60,522 nt of DNA from Actinoplanes utahensis (GCF_016862455.1 NZ_BOMZ01000055.1:1-60522); one strand, 5' to 3'; numbered from the stretch's first letter, positions 44,626-52,567 are shown. Notes: generated from the sequence alone by a model not told the origin. Numbers and translations are program-made.

Positions 44626-44831
44626 GCCGGCCACCCGAAGGCCTCGGCGTCCTCGGCGACCAGCTCGGCGTGCCGGGTCAGGGCGATCCCGAGGGCGTCG
44701 TCGGTGTCGGCGCCGGCGGTGCACCACGGGCACGGCTCGTCCGGGTTGTCGTGGCGGGTATCGAGGCAGATCGTGTGGACCGGGCGCAGCCGCAGCCGCG
44801 GGAGCCGGGCCGGGTCGGGGTTCGTGTACAT
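44622..44831 (-). CDS. Small protein with CPWC motif
   Basis: 69 aa, ATG 44831, first gene of the nine-gene overlapping run. Sequence RPVHTICLDTRHDNPDEPCP then WCTAGADTDDAL; a single Cys plus CPWC could bind zinc. Unknown function. 105 bp separate it from the next upstream gene. Confidence 0.6.
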   Translation of the reverse strand: MYTNPDPARLPRLRLRPVHTICLDTRHDNPDEPCPWCTAGADTDDALGIALTRHAELVAEDAEAFGWPA

Positions 44832-44936
44832 CGCAGATCACTCCTGTCGTCGGGTGGTTCGGCCCAGGGATGTCGCTGGCGGCCACCGCACGCGGTCGGG
44901 CTGGAGGGAAGACCGGTCCGACCGCGGCGGAAGCGG

Positions 44937-45410
44937 TCAGCGGTGCCCGCAGCCGGAGCAGTGCAGGCCCATGCAGGCACCCGACCGGCGGCCAGCGCGG
45001 ACGAGCAGCAGTAGGCCGGCGACGACGATCAGGAACCCGATCGCGGCGATCCCGGACCCGGAGGAGGTGGCGGCGGTGATGATCTGCTGAGCTGCGAGGT
45101 AGCCGCCGATCAGCAGGCCGGCGACGAGCGTGAGCACGGCGGCGGCGATGGCGACCGGCTTGACCCAGGGGCGGGACGAGGCCGGGAGCGGTGCGGGTGT
45201 GTAGGTCAGCGCGTTCTCGCGGACTCGGACGATCACGGTCACGCGGGGGTCGGTCGGGCCGACCTGGCAGGGGACCGAGGCGGAGACGAGCGCTCCGGAG
45301 TGCCGCAGCAGGCTCACGGTCGCGTCGATCTCGGACGGGGTGCCGGTGACCCGGCGGCGCAGGATGCCCGGCTGCTCGGGTTGGGTGGAGTGCTGGATGA
45401 GGACGGTCAT
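44937..45410 (-). CDS. Membrane protein with CxGxHCxGC tail
   Basis: 157 aa from ATG 45410. N-terminal soluble region of 75 residues with the pattern of a small alpha/beta domain (RRRVTGTPSEIDATVSLLRH), then two transmembrane helices (VAIAAAVLTLVAGLLIGGYL; GIAAIGFLIVVAGLLLLV), and a C-terminus CMGLHCSGCGHR. The same tail motif ends the next protein. No family recognised. Confidence 0.65.
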   Translation of the reverse strand: MTVLIQHSTQPEQPGILRRRVTGTPSEIDATVSLLRHSGALVSASVPCQVGPTDPRVTVIVRVRENALTYTPAPLPASSRPWVKPVAIAAAVLTLVAGLLIGGYLAAQQIITAATSSGSGIAAIGFLIVVAGLLLLVRAGRRSGACMGLHCSGCGHR

Positions 45411-45421
45411 GACAGGTCCCT

Positions 45422-45622
45422 TCAGGAGTGGTCGGAGCAGCCGGCGCAGTGATGGCCGGTGCACTTGGGTTTGCGGCGGGGGATGACCGCCGCGATCACG
45501 AGCAGCAGCACGCCGAGTCCGCCGAGCACGGCCGGGCCGTTGGCGATCAGGACCGGCACGATCAGGAAGCCCATGCCGGCCAGTGCGGTGCCCAGGAGCA
45601 GCAGGGCTAGGAGTAGGCGCAT
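45422..45622 (-). CDS. Small membrane protein with CxGxHCxGC tail
   Basis: 66 aa, ATG 45622, one base after the traB-type stop. Two helices (LLLALLLLGTALAGMGFLIV; GPAVLGGLGVLLLVIAAVI), basic RRKPK, then CTGHHCAGCSDHS. Tail motif shared with the 44937 protein. Possibly a transfer-associated membrane component. Confidence 0.65.
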   Translation of the reverse strand: MRLLLALLLLGTALAGMGFLIVPVLIANGPAVLGGLGVLLLVIAAVIPRRKPKCTGHHCAGCSDHS

Positions 45623-45623
45623 G

Positions 45624-47063
45624 TCAGGCCGCCTTCTCGCTGCTGGTGTGGCCGTCGCCGGGGCGGCGGGAGTCCAGGGGGATCACGTTGCGGGCGGTCT
45701 CGATGTACTGGACCAGTTCGCGGATGTCCTCGTTGCGGACGTAGCCGAGCCGGGCACGGACCACCGAGCGCGCGCCGTCTTCCAGGGAGAACAGGACACC
45801 GGGGGTCCGCTCGCTGATCTGGTGACAGGTCGCGCCGTACTTGACCGCGTCCTCGATCAAAGCCGCGTCGGTGTGGGACTCCGTCGGCAGCCGCATCGCG
45901 AGCCGGCGGGTGAACAGGTCCCGCAGCGTGAACGTGTCCTTCGTGGGTTCCTGGATCAGGAACACCACCGTGTAGCCGACCGCCCGGCCCTGAGTCAGCA
46001 GCAGCCCGAGCAGGTCATCAATCCTGCTGCGGATCGCGCGGGGCCAGTAGCGGGTCAGTGGGGCACCCTCGTCGACGTAGAGGACCGTCAGCGGCCGGCC
46101 AGGACGCGGGTAGAAGTCGCGTTCGTCGCCGTCGCGTTTGGCGTCCCGCTTCATGTCCGCCACGAGCCGTTCCAACAGGGCAACGGTCTCTTCCGGCTCT
46201 TGGGCGTAGTCGCCCTCGGCGAAAATCGTCGGTCGGCCTTGACTGAGTTCCTTGACCTTGGGGTCGATGCCGACGTTGCGGACCAGCCCGGCCGCGGTCG
46301 CAGGGGCGATGCCGCGCAGCAGGTTCCACTCCACGCTGGCCTTACCGGCGCCGATCGAGCCGGAGGCGCACAGGGTGCCACCGAGCAGGCTCACGTAGTA
46401 GGGATCACCGAACTCGTCGACGCCGATCGGGATCCGGCGGAAGTCGACCTCCGCCACGCTGGCCGGGATCGGGGTGGCCGGCACCAGTTCCTCCAGCGGA
46501 TCCACCCTCATGAAGTTCAGGCCGTAGAGCTGCGGGGCGATCTCTCGGACGGTGGCCCGACGGGCACCGAACGCGGTGCGTAGCCGCTCGGTGGCGTCCT
46601 CGAAGTCGCGGAGTTCCTGACCGACCGCCGGGCGGATGATCAGGCGATCCCAGTAGCGGGTGGTGGAGACCTCCCGCAGACTCGGCAGGTGCACGTCGTC
46701 GCCGTCGTGGATGCCGAGTTCGCAGCGGGTGAGCACGGTGACCCACTGCCGCCGGTACGCCCACCAGCGACGCCACCAGGTACGCACCCACCGGCCCACG
46801 ACCTTCTCGTAGGACGCGGCGTGTGCGGCCTTCCAGGTCGACGCGGCCACCAGCAGCAGGCCGGCCATCGAGGCGACCGCGACCCAGCCCAGGTAGAGCA
46901 CCAGTGTGGACATGGCGGCTACGGCAGCGGTGGTCCGCGGGTGGCACACCACGATCACGAGCAGCCGCCACAACAGCCGGGCGAGCTGCTTGACCAGCCA
47001 CACCAGGATCTTGCCGATCACGTCGAACAGGACAGAGCCCGCTGTTGGAAATTGCTTTGCCAC
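45624..47063 (-). CDS. TraB/FtsK-type DNA translocase (conjugation pump)
   Basis: 479 aa, ATG start. N-terminal two transmembrane helices (LLWRLLVIVVCHP..., STLVLYLGWVAVASMAGLLL), then the motor domain: Walker A CASGSIGAGKASVEWNLLRG near residue 235, Walker B VLYVDEGAPLTRYW near 345, later LLTQGRAVGYTVVFLIQEPT. AICEs transfer double-stranded DNA using one such hexameric pump. Length is typical. A C-terminal winged-helix clt-recognition domain may be the last 90 residues. Confidence 0.92.
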   Translation of the reverse strand: MAKQFPTAGSVLFDVIGKILVWLVKQLARLLWRLLVIVVCHPRTTAAVAAMSTLVLYLGWVAVASMAGLLLVAASTWKAAHAASYEKVVGRWVRTWWRRWWAYRRQWVTVLTRCELGIHDGDDVHLPSLREVSTTRYWDRLIIRPAVGQELRDFEDATERLRTAFGARRATVREIAPQLYGLNFMRVDPLEELVPATPIPASVAEVDFRRIPIGVDEFGDPYYVSLLGGTLCASGSIGAGKASVEWNLLRGIAPATAAGLVRNVGIDPKVKELSQGRPTIFAEGDYAQEPEETVALLERLVADMKRDAKRDGDERDFYPRPGRPLTVLYVDEGAPLTRYWPRAIRSRIDDLLGLLLTQGRAVGYTVVFLIQEPTKDTFTLRDLFTRRLAMRLPTESHTDAALIEDAVKYGATCHQISERTPGVLFSLEDGARSVVRARLGYVRNEDIRELVQYIETARNVIPLDSRRPGDGHTSSEKAA

Positions 47064-47110
47064 CGTTCTCTCTCCTCTTCCCGCGATTCGTCTCTCGCCC
47101 TGTTTTTGGC

Positions 47111-47154
47111 AGCGGGGAGCCGCCGGAGATTTCGCCTTTCGGCTGCTCCCCGCT
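47111..47154. other. Hairpin upstream of the pump gene
   Basis: AGCGGGGAGC (47111-47120) and GCTCCCCGCT (47145-47154), perfect 10-bp stem, 24-nt loop, in the 104-bp gap before traB. No T-run on the minus strand side, so a terminator is uncertain. Confidence 0.45.
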
Positions 47155-47167
47155 TAGCGGAATTGCC

Positions 47168-47341
47168 TTAAAGGTCCGTGGTCACATCCCGACCGGACAC
47201 CCACTCGCGGGAGTCGTCGGGCCACTTGAGTTTGACCTTGTCGTCGGTGGCGTCGACCACTTTCGCCTGCCACCTGTTCGGGTCATCGAGTAGCCTGACC
47301 GGAAGATCGATCAGGTCAGTAAGCGGCCGGTGTTTCGTCAT
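47168..47341 (-). CDS. Small AICE protein, 57 aa
   Basis: Read directly from the minus strand: ATG 47341 with GAGG 7 nt upstream, TAA at 47168. Product begins MTKHRPLTDLIDLPVRLLDD and continues with AKVVDATDDKVKLKWPDDSR, ending GRDVTTDL. Compact beta-rich sequence; no family recognised. Lies 15 bp after the 47357 gene in the same direction. Confidence 0.65.
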   Translation of the reverse strand: MTKHRPLTDLIDLPVRLLDDPNRWQAKVVDATDDKVKLKWPDDSREWVSGRDVTTDL

Positions 47342-47356
47342 GACCGACCTCGGTTC

Positions 47357-47569
47357 CTAGCCGCGATAGCCGAGTTCGGCGCCGAGACGATCCATGTCCT
47401 CAGCCGCCCCCGCAAACTCGTTGATCTTCGACTGGACACCCGGCATAGGCTCCGTCGTGGCCAGGCCGGCCGCCATCTCAGGGTCCTCCTTGCTGGCGCC
47501 CTCGATCAGTCGGCGGATGGCCTCGACCTTCGCGTCGATCTCACCGATCCGTCCCCGCATGAGGCTCAT
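47357..47569 (-). CDS. Small helical AICE protein, 70 aa
   Basis: ATG 47569 overlaps the 47566 stop (ATGA). Helical (RGRIGEIDAKVEAIRRLIEG, VQSKINEFAGAAEDMDRLGA), no cysteines. Function unknown; coupling and codon usage support it. Confidence 0.7.
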   Translation of the reverse strand: MSLMRGRIGEIDAKVEAIRRLIEGASKEDPEMAAGLATTEPMPGVQSKINEFAGAAEDMDRLGAELGYRG

Positions 47570-48042
47570 GCCGCGTCCTCCGTCGTGTAGTAGATCTTCG
47601 CCTTGGCGAACGTGTCCCACTCCGTAGCAGCGGCGTACACCGCGCTCTCAGCCGTCCCGCACAGATCCAGGACCTCGTCCACCAGCGAGCAGAAGCGCCG
47701 CTCGTCGGCGTTCTTCGCCTTGCCCTGCCCGGCCCACGGGTTCCGCTCGTCCACGTGCAGGACCTGCTGACGCGCCGCGTGCAACGAGACCTGAAGAGCG
47801 AACATCGCCTTGGAGATCGCGTACCGGCGGGTCTTCATCATCCGCAGGTTGCGGTAGAACTTCGCCCGCTCGGCGTGCTCGACGCGTTTCTCGGCCACCC
47901 AGTTCGCCATAGCCGCCCGCGCCATTCCCTTACGAACCTGCTTCCGCGCCCGTTTCGGCGACAGGAAATTCGATTCCCGAACCGGCTTCGGAGGGGCCGA
48001 CTTCACCGCACGCGGTCGGGGGGTGGTTGTTGCAGTTGCCAT
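47566..48042 (-). CDS. Basic helical AICE protein, 158 aa
   Basis: ATG 48042, GGGAAAGG upstream. N-terminal 45 residues Pro/Lys/Arg-rich and probably disordered, then helices (MANWVAEKRVEHAERAKFYR, KTRRYAISKAMFALQVSLHA). Unknown family; possibly a plasmid-transfer accessory protein. Confidence 0.75.
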   Translation of the reverse strand: MATATTTPRPRAVKSAPPKPVRESNFLSPKRARKQVRKGMARAAMANWVAEKRVEHAERAKFYRNLRMMKTRRYAISKAMFALQVSLHAARQQVLHVDERNPWAGQGKAKNADERRFCSLVDEVLDLCGTAESAVYAAATEWDTFAKAKIYYTTEDAA

Positions 48043-48078
48043 TAACCTTTCCCTCTCTGTAGAGCGACCTTCCGAGGA

Positions 48079-48246
48079 TCAGGCCGCGCTTTTGCCCGCA
48101 CGTTTGGCGGACCAAGATTCGGCACAGGTTTTGTGGACCGGGGTACCTTTCGGGCTCCGGCAGATCGCCGGCCTACCGCAGATCGAGCACGGAGCCGGAT
48201 CACCGGCACCACCGGTCTTCGTCCAGTCCAAGAGGGGATCGGGCAT
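48079..48246 (-). CDS. Small zinc-finger-like protein, 55 aa
   Basis: ATG 48246, TGA 48079, read from the minus strand. Contains CSICGRPAICRSPKGTPVHK followed by TCAESW, a CxxC...H/C pattern expected to bind one zinc, and a basic tail KRAGKSAA. Such short finger proteins recur in AICEs. 36 bp before the 48042 start. Confidence 0.65.
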   Translation of the reverse strand: MPDPLLDWTKTGGAGDPAPCSICGRPAICRSPKGTPVHKTCAESWSAKRAGKSAA

Positions 48247-48326
48247 GATAGGCCACGCCTTCCCGTGGAGGGCAGCGGGGCGGTCCGGCTTCCTACGGCA
48301 TCAAGACCGCCCCGCGCCAGATCGAG

Positions 48327-48680
48327 TCAAGCCGCCGCCTGATCGGCCGAGACCAGCGACGACAGCTCCTCGGCGAGGCTCGCCGGCAAGGCCGGAACCG
48401 CACGGACCGTCTTGATCGGCTCACTGGCTCGCAGCACGATCCGCCAGCCGTGCCACACGATCGAGTAGTTGTGCTGGAAGTACCGGCTGCCCTGGAACTC
48501 GTCGATCTCCCGCTCTTCGCCGCCCAGGAACTTGCACCAGGCCGACGCCGACGACAGCAGATCGAAGCTGAGCGAGACGGACCCGCTGGTCGTGAAGTAG
48601 ACCTCCTTCGGGACCGGCAGCTCCGAGGCTAGGGCCACATGGGCGTACATCGCCCGGATCGAAGCGCGCCGCGCGGCCAT
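48327..48680 (-). CDS. Hypothetical AICE protein, 117 aa
   Basis: ATG 48680 shares a base with the stop of the Pra-like gene (TGATG). Mixed alpha/beta, with VYFTTSGSVSLSFDLLSSAS and YFQHNYSIVWHGWRIVLRAS. No signal or membrane segment. Coupled downstream of the Pra-like activator gene. Not recognised. Confidence 0.7.
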   Translation of the reverse strand: MAARRASIRAMYAHVALASELPVPKEVYFTTSGSVSLSFDLLSSASAWCKFLGGEEREIDEFQGSRYFQHNYSIVWHGWRIVLRASEPIKTVRAVPALPASLAEELSSLVSADQAAA

Positions 48681-49102
48681 CAGGAAGCCGCCCTACGGGA
48701 CCCGGCCTCGGCCAGAGTCTTCGGCGCCACCATGGCGGTCGCCCGGTAGGAGAACATCAGCTTCGGCCGACGGTTCGACTCCTTGCCGGGGTCGTCGATC
48801 CACGGCGTGACCATCAGACCCTCGAACTCGATCGGCTGGAACGGCCCGACCGGAGGAACCGGCTGGTGATCGGCCAGGATCTTGATGACGACCTCACGGG
48901 ACTGCGCACCCAGCTCCGGGTCCGCGTCCATCACCCGGCACTGCCACACCCGCGAACCGGTCACCTTGTCGAACTGCGGCGTCCGAACCTTCGTCCGAGC
49001 GTCGTAGTCCTCCACCGGGGCCACCGAGTCGGGCACGAACACGCAGCCCGCCGGGAACACATCCTCGAACCGAACCTGGATCCGAGCGCCACCCTTGATC
49101 AT
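48680..49102 (-). CDS. Pra-like activator of replication, integration and excision
   Basis: 140 aa, ATG 49102. Pattern VRFEDVFPAGCVFVPDSVAP, VWQCRVMDADPE, FQPIEFEGLMVTPWIDD and MFSYRATAMVAP fits the family annotated as plasmid replication, integration and excision activator (Pra of pSAM2). In pSAM2 the KorSA repressor controls pra; here the GntR gene is divergent with palindromes between, supporting the same circuit. No direct evidence of activator function. Confidence 0.72.
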   Translation of the reverse strand: MIKGGARIQVRFEDVFPAGCVFVPDSVAPVEDYDARTKVRTPQFDKVTGSRVWQCRVMDADPELGAQSREVVIKILADHQPVPPVGPFQPIEFEGLMVTPWIDDPGKESNRRPKLMFSYRATAMVAPKTLAEAGSRRAAS

Positions 49103-49161
49103 GCTGACTCCTCTACGTCCATGCGCCCTGCTAGCGCTGCCAGTGCCGTTGCACTCGCCCG

Positions 49162-49242
49162 ACCTCCCTAGGGAGGTGACTCAAGCATTGCCCCTCCCTA
49201 GGGAGGCTGTCAAGGGGTTCCGGGGAGACCTCTCTAGGGAGG
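49162..49242. promoter_or_regulatory. Three operator palindromes between pra-like and gntR genes
   Basis: CCTCCCTAGGGAGG at 49163-49176 and 49193-49206 (perfect 14-bp palindromes, centres 30 bp apart) and CCTCTCTAGGGAGG at 49229-49242 (one mismatch, 36 bp further). The first is extended to ACCTCCCTAGGGAGGT. They fill the divergent promoter and are the likely sites of the GntR repressor. Confidence 0.85.
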
Positions 49243-49261
49243 ATTGCCGTAGACTCGTAAT

Positions 49262-50044
49262 ATGGCTGGTACAGACGCTTCCGATCGCAGGCCGCTAAGT
49301 CGCCGGATTGCAGATGATTTGCGCGCGCAGATCGCGCGAGGCGACTTTACGCCCGGAGCGCCCTTGCCTTCTGAGCGTGAATTGATCGAGCTTTACAAGA
49401 CGACCAAAGCGACGGCCAGCAAGGTCATCGGAATGCTAGTTGCTGAGGGTCTCGTGTACACCGAGTTCGGCCGCGGCACGTTCGTGCGTAGCCGGCCACC
49501 GCTTCGACGGATATCCGCGGCTCGACGCCACGCGGCCCACCGTGATGCCGGTAAGCCCGTATTCGATGTGCAGGCGATAGAACAAGGTCAAGTTCCGACG
49601 CGTGAGATCCTGTTCGTCGGTAGGGGAGCGGTTCCTTCTCATTCGGCGACGTGGCTGAGAGTTGCGACGGGCACAGAAGTTGTTATCCGGCGACGCTTGC
49701 AATTGCTCGACGGAGACCCGGCCGTCCTGTCGACCAGCTACTATCCACTATGGATTGCTGACGGGACACTCCTTGAGTCTCCCGACGCTATTCCTGAAGG
49801 TCCCGATGAGTTGATCGAGAAGCTTGGGCATCGATTCTCACATGGCATCGAGGTGTTCCGAGCAGAAATGCCGAGCCAGGAGGAAGCCCAGCTATTGAGG
49901 CTACGTCCTGGCATTCCTGTAGTGCACATGTGGGATGTGGACTACGACGAACAAGATCGACCTCTCCAGGTCGCGCATGACATCTATGCAGGTGATCGCC
50001 ACGAGTTCTCCTACGAATGGAACGAGGAGGATATCCGAAGATGA
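49262..50044 (+). CDS. GntR/HutC family repressor, KorSA-like
   Basis: 260 aa, ATG start. N-terminal GntR winged helix: LSRRIADDLRAQIARGDFTP, LPSERELIELYKTTKATASK, VYTEFGRGTFV. C-terminal UTRA ligand-binding domain (TWLRVATGTEVVIRRRLQLL, STSYYPLWIADGTLL, EEAQLLRLRPGIPVVHMWDV). In pSAM2 the GntR protein KorSA keeps the element quiescent. Likely autoregulates and represses the activator through the three palindromes. GC lower than the backbone. Coupled to the HIT-XRE gene by ATGA. Confidence 0.9.
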   Translation: MAGTDASDRRPLSRRIADDLRAQIARGDFTPGAPLPSERELIELYKTTKATASKVIGMLVAEGLVYTEFGRGTFVRSRPPLRRISAARRHAAHRDAGKPVFDVQAIEQGQVPTREILFVGRGAVPSHSATWLRVATGTEVVIRRRLQLLDGDPAVLSTSYYPLWIADGTLLESPDAIPEGPDELIEKLGHRFSHGIEVFRAEMPSQEEAQLLRLRPGIPVVHMWDVDYDEQDRPLQVAHDIYAGDRHEFSYEWNEEDIRR

Positions 50045-50739
50045 GTTCCACATGGCCCCTTGACTGGGAAAAGCGCGTTGTCGGTACAGCATGCGAAATG
50101 TGCCAGGGGCGTAGTCCCGAAGTGGATGACTATGGAGTCCTAATCTACCGATCGCCGATAGTGGATGCGGTTCTACAACGTGCCCATATTCAACGCGGTT
50201 ACACGCTGGTGATTTGGCGTGGGCGACACGTAATTGAGCCATTTGAGCTGAATGAAGATGAGGCTTCGCAATATTGGCTGGAAGTAGTTAAGGTTGGCAA
50301 GGTTCTAGCCGAGTTCTACAAACCGATAAAAATGAATTACGAAACCCTTGGAAACACAGTTCCTCACCTGCACACTCACCTTCTCCCGCGTTACGAAATC
50401 GATCCATCGCCGGGAAGGCCATTCCCGCTACTTCCTCAAGATGGAACCGAGAGGAAGATTAGCTCCGATATCTTGAATGAAGAGGCTAATAGGCTGCGGG
50501 AGTTGCTGGACTACGGCAGTGACAACGTCACGGGCGCGGTGATCCGGCGTCGCCGGGATGAGCTGGGACTGTCACAGGCTCAGGTTGCAGCGGCTGCGGG
50601 CGTAAGCACTAGGCAGATACGCCGCTACGAGGCAGGTGATCAGCAGCCTCTACTTTCCGTAGGCATCGCGATCGCTCGCGCGCTGCGAATGGATGTTCTG
50701 GAACTAGCTGGTGAGACGCCGAGCCGCCGCGATACCTGA
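50041..50739 (+). CDS. HIT-domain protein fused to an XRE helix-turn-helix
   Basis: 232 aa from ATG 50041 (ATGA overlap with gntR). Residues 10-150 HIT domain: CEMC at 18-21 (zinc type), IYRSPIVDAV, YTLVIWRGRHV, and the triad HLHTHLLPR with His109, His111, His113. Residues about 165-228 XRE DNA-binding domain: RRRRDELGLSQAQVAAAAGV then STRQIRRYEAGDQQP. HIT enzymes hydrolyse nucleotide alpha-phosphates. pSAM2 has a Nudix protein (Pif, immunity) in its regulatory locus; this fusion may be a functional substitute (inference). Lower GC. Confidence 0.85.
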   Translation: MSSTWPLDWEKRVVGTACEMCQGRSPEVDDYGVLIYRSPIVDAVLQRAHIQRGYTLVIWRGRHVIEPFELNEDEASQYWLEVVKVGKVLAEFYKPIKMNYETLGNTVPHLHTHLLPRYEIDPSPGRPFPLLPQDGTERKISSDILNEEANRLRELLDYGSDNVTGAVIRRRRDELGLSQAQVAAAAGVSTRQIRRYEAGDQQPLLSVGIAIARALRMDVLELAGETPSRRDT

Positions 50740-51200
50740 CGACCGTTGCCGAATTTAGCTGTACTAGATCAAGGCGCCGCCCACCCCGCGGCGCGCGGCC
50801 CGACCCGCGGCCGGCCGCGCCACCCCAGGGGGGCCCCACCCCGTCCGGCCGCGGTCCGGCCGCCGCAGTTGAAAAGGACCAGGGCGAAGCTCGGGTGCCT
50901 CCGGCGGGATCTACGACAGCGATGGGCGAAAGGCGAGTTCGCTGGCGCCAGGTCGATCGAGTGGTTACGGGTGAGGGTCCATCGCCGCCGTGAGCCAGGG
51001 CAAGCCGAGCACAGAGGCCCCCGCTGGTCAAGATCGTTCCTCCGGTTGGGGGCTGCATCTTGACCAGCGGGGGCCTCTGTGCCCCACGGTGTGCTGACTC
51101 ACGGCGGCGATGGACCTGGTGGGGGTGCGGGGCGACAAGGGGGTTGCGGAGTTCGTCGGCTACCTCACTCGGTCATGCGTTCCCAAGCCCTAGGTCGCCA
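50740..51200. other. Intergenic stretch between convergent genes
   Basis: No gene. Contains a compositionally odd GC block (50770-50870) and the large inverted repeat at 50976-51116. Confidence 0.6.
50976..51116. repeat. Composite 141-bp inverted repeat
   Basis: Inner arms 51009-51034 and 51057-51082 match perfectly over 26 bp around a 22-nt loop; outer arms 50976-50994 and 51098-51116 match over 19 bp; unpaired 14-15 nt bulges separate them. Between convergent genes: a terminator, or the relic of a small palindromic element. Confidence 0.8.
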
Positions 51201-52367
51201 TTATGCATTCTGTTGGGACTGGGCAGTAGGGGGATCGTTATTCGGTAGAATGGTTTTCACGGATTCGCGCAATTTCCGATCGTCTCTACTGCTCCTCCAG
51301 GTCGCCAAGTGGGTGATTGGCTCTGTGATATCCCTGCGTTCTAAGGCGGCGGCGCTTTCGCCAACCAGGGGAGAGTTGGAGACTATTAATAGGGGAACGT
51401 TCGGATATGTCGCGCGTATCCGCTTCACGCTTTTGATTAGCTCGGATTTTGTCTTCATTGCGCTGGTGCCGCGCAACCATTTGATAAGAACAAACGCCAC
51501 GCGAGGCGGGCGCGACATTATGGCGTCGATTTCGGATTCGGCTTCGTATCCCCCTAAGATAACTCCTTCCTTCTTTGCAATTTCATTAAGAGCTGCCATG
51601 ACCTCATATTCATAAACCAGGGCAGGGTTCCAAGGAATCTGCGGCGGATCAAAACCCTTGCTGGATAGATTATCGCGGAGGTCACGCGCCAGTGCGGCGA
51701 CGCCGGGATCGAAGACCTTGAAGCTAACATTGGCTGCTTCGGTGGGCTCTTCGAGATTTTGCTCGGGATCATTGCTCTTCATTCCCGTACTGTCTCGGGG
51801 GTTCGCGTCCGACTTCCCGTTAGTCGAAGATCCGGAATCGGCGTCGTTTAGGGTGGCGGATTCTTCTCCCTGTTGCGAGTCGTCATTTTTAAGGTGTGAA
51901 CCTTCGAACATGCTTAGAATGGAGCTAATCGCCTGCCCCTGCAGGCGATCTTTTTCTTTAGCGGTAACGCTTTTGTTGAGGGCGCTAAGCATAGATAGGG
52001 TGATGGTCGGCGGCAGCGGCGCGCGCTTTTCCTTCTCCACGACAGTCCGGTCATATACCCAAGTCAGGGTATCCCACCATCGTTCGTCTTCGTCTCGTCT
52101 TTTTGTGTGCTTAAGGGTGCGATGAGCGATTGTTGCTGCGATGACAGCTGCCGCTACGGCCATCACACCGCCGAAGCCGGCTGAGGTGAAGAACCGTTCC
52201 CAGAAATCCGGTCCGAAGTATCTCGATGGCTCCGCCTCGACGGAGGGGGCCGAAGGTGTTGGTAGTTGCGGGACTCCCAGGCGATGGAGTACTGACTCTG
52301 ATACTGCCGCCGACACCGTAGTGAGAAAGTGGCACCCGTACATCGTCGGACCGTACAAGAGGGACAT
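51201..52367 (-). CDS. Membrane-anchored protein with possible nuclease-like domain (cargo)
   Basis: About 388 aa from ATG 52367; ATG 52343 is alternative and the frame is open to 52460, no clear ribosome site. One transmembrane helix (FTSAGFGGVMAVAAAVIAAT) near residues 60-82, a charged segment, an acidic low-complexity region (residues 170-230), and a C-terminal domain with YEYEVMAALNEIAKKEGVIL, GGYEAESEIDAIMSRPPRVA, FVLIKWLRG and PNVPLLIVSNSPL. Glu...Asp...IxK spacing resembles restriction-endonuclease-like folds, but with Ile for the second acidic residue. Much lower GC than the backbone. Possible defence or entry-exclusion cargo. Confidence 0.6.
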   Translation of the reverse strand: MSLLYGPTMYGCHFLTTVSAAVSESVLHRLGVPQLPTPSAPSVEAEPSRYFGPDFWERFFTSAGFGGVMAVAAAVIAATIAHRTLKHTKRRDEDERWWDTLTWVYDRTVVEKEKRAPLPPTITLSMLSALNKSVTAKEKDRLQGQAISSILSMFEGSHLKNDDSQQGEESATLNDADSGSSTNGKSDANPRDSTGMKSNDPEQNLEEPTEAANVSFKVFDPGVAALARDLRDNLSSKGFDPPQIPWNPALVYEYEVMAALNEIAKKEGVILGGYEAESEIDAIMSRPPRVAFVLIKWLRGTSAMKTKSELIKSVKRIRATYPNVPLLIVSNSPLVGESAAALERRDITEPITHLATWRSSRDDRKLRESVKTILPNNDPPTAQSQQNA

Positions 52368-52567
52368 GGAGCCAGTACAGCAGTGAAGTACAGCAACACC
52401 GGACCGTGAGACCCTGGGCGAGGATCTCGAAGAGCCACGGAGCAGCGGAAACAACCGCATCCGATCAGGTCGCAGCTTATCGGTCGACTACGGGTCAGAG
52501 TCTCCGCTCGGCCGGCCGCAGTCAAGTCGTCACCGAGGCTTCCAACGAGGTCGTGACTGAGGTTCGT

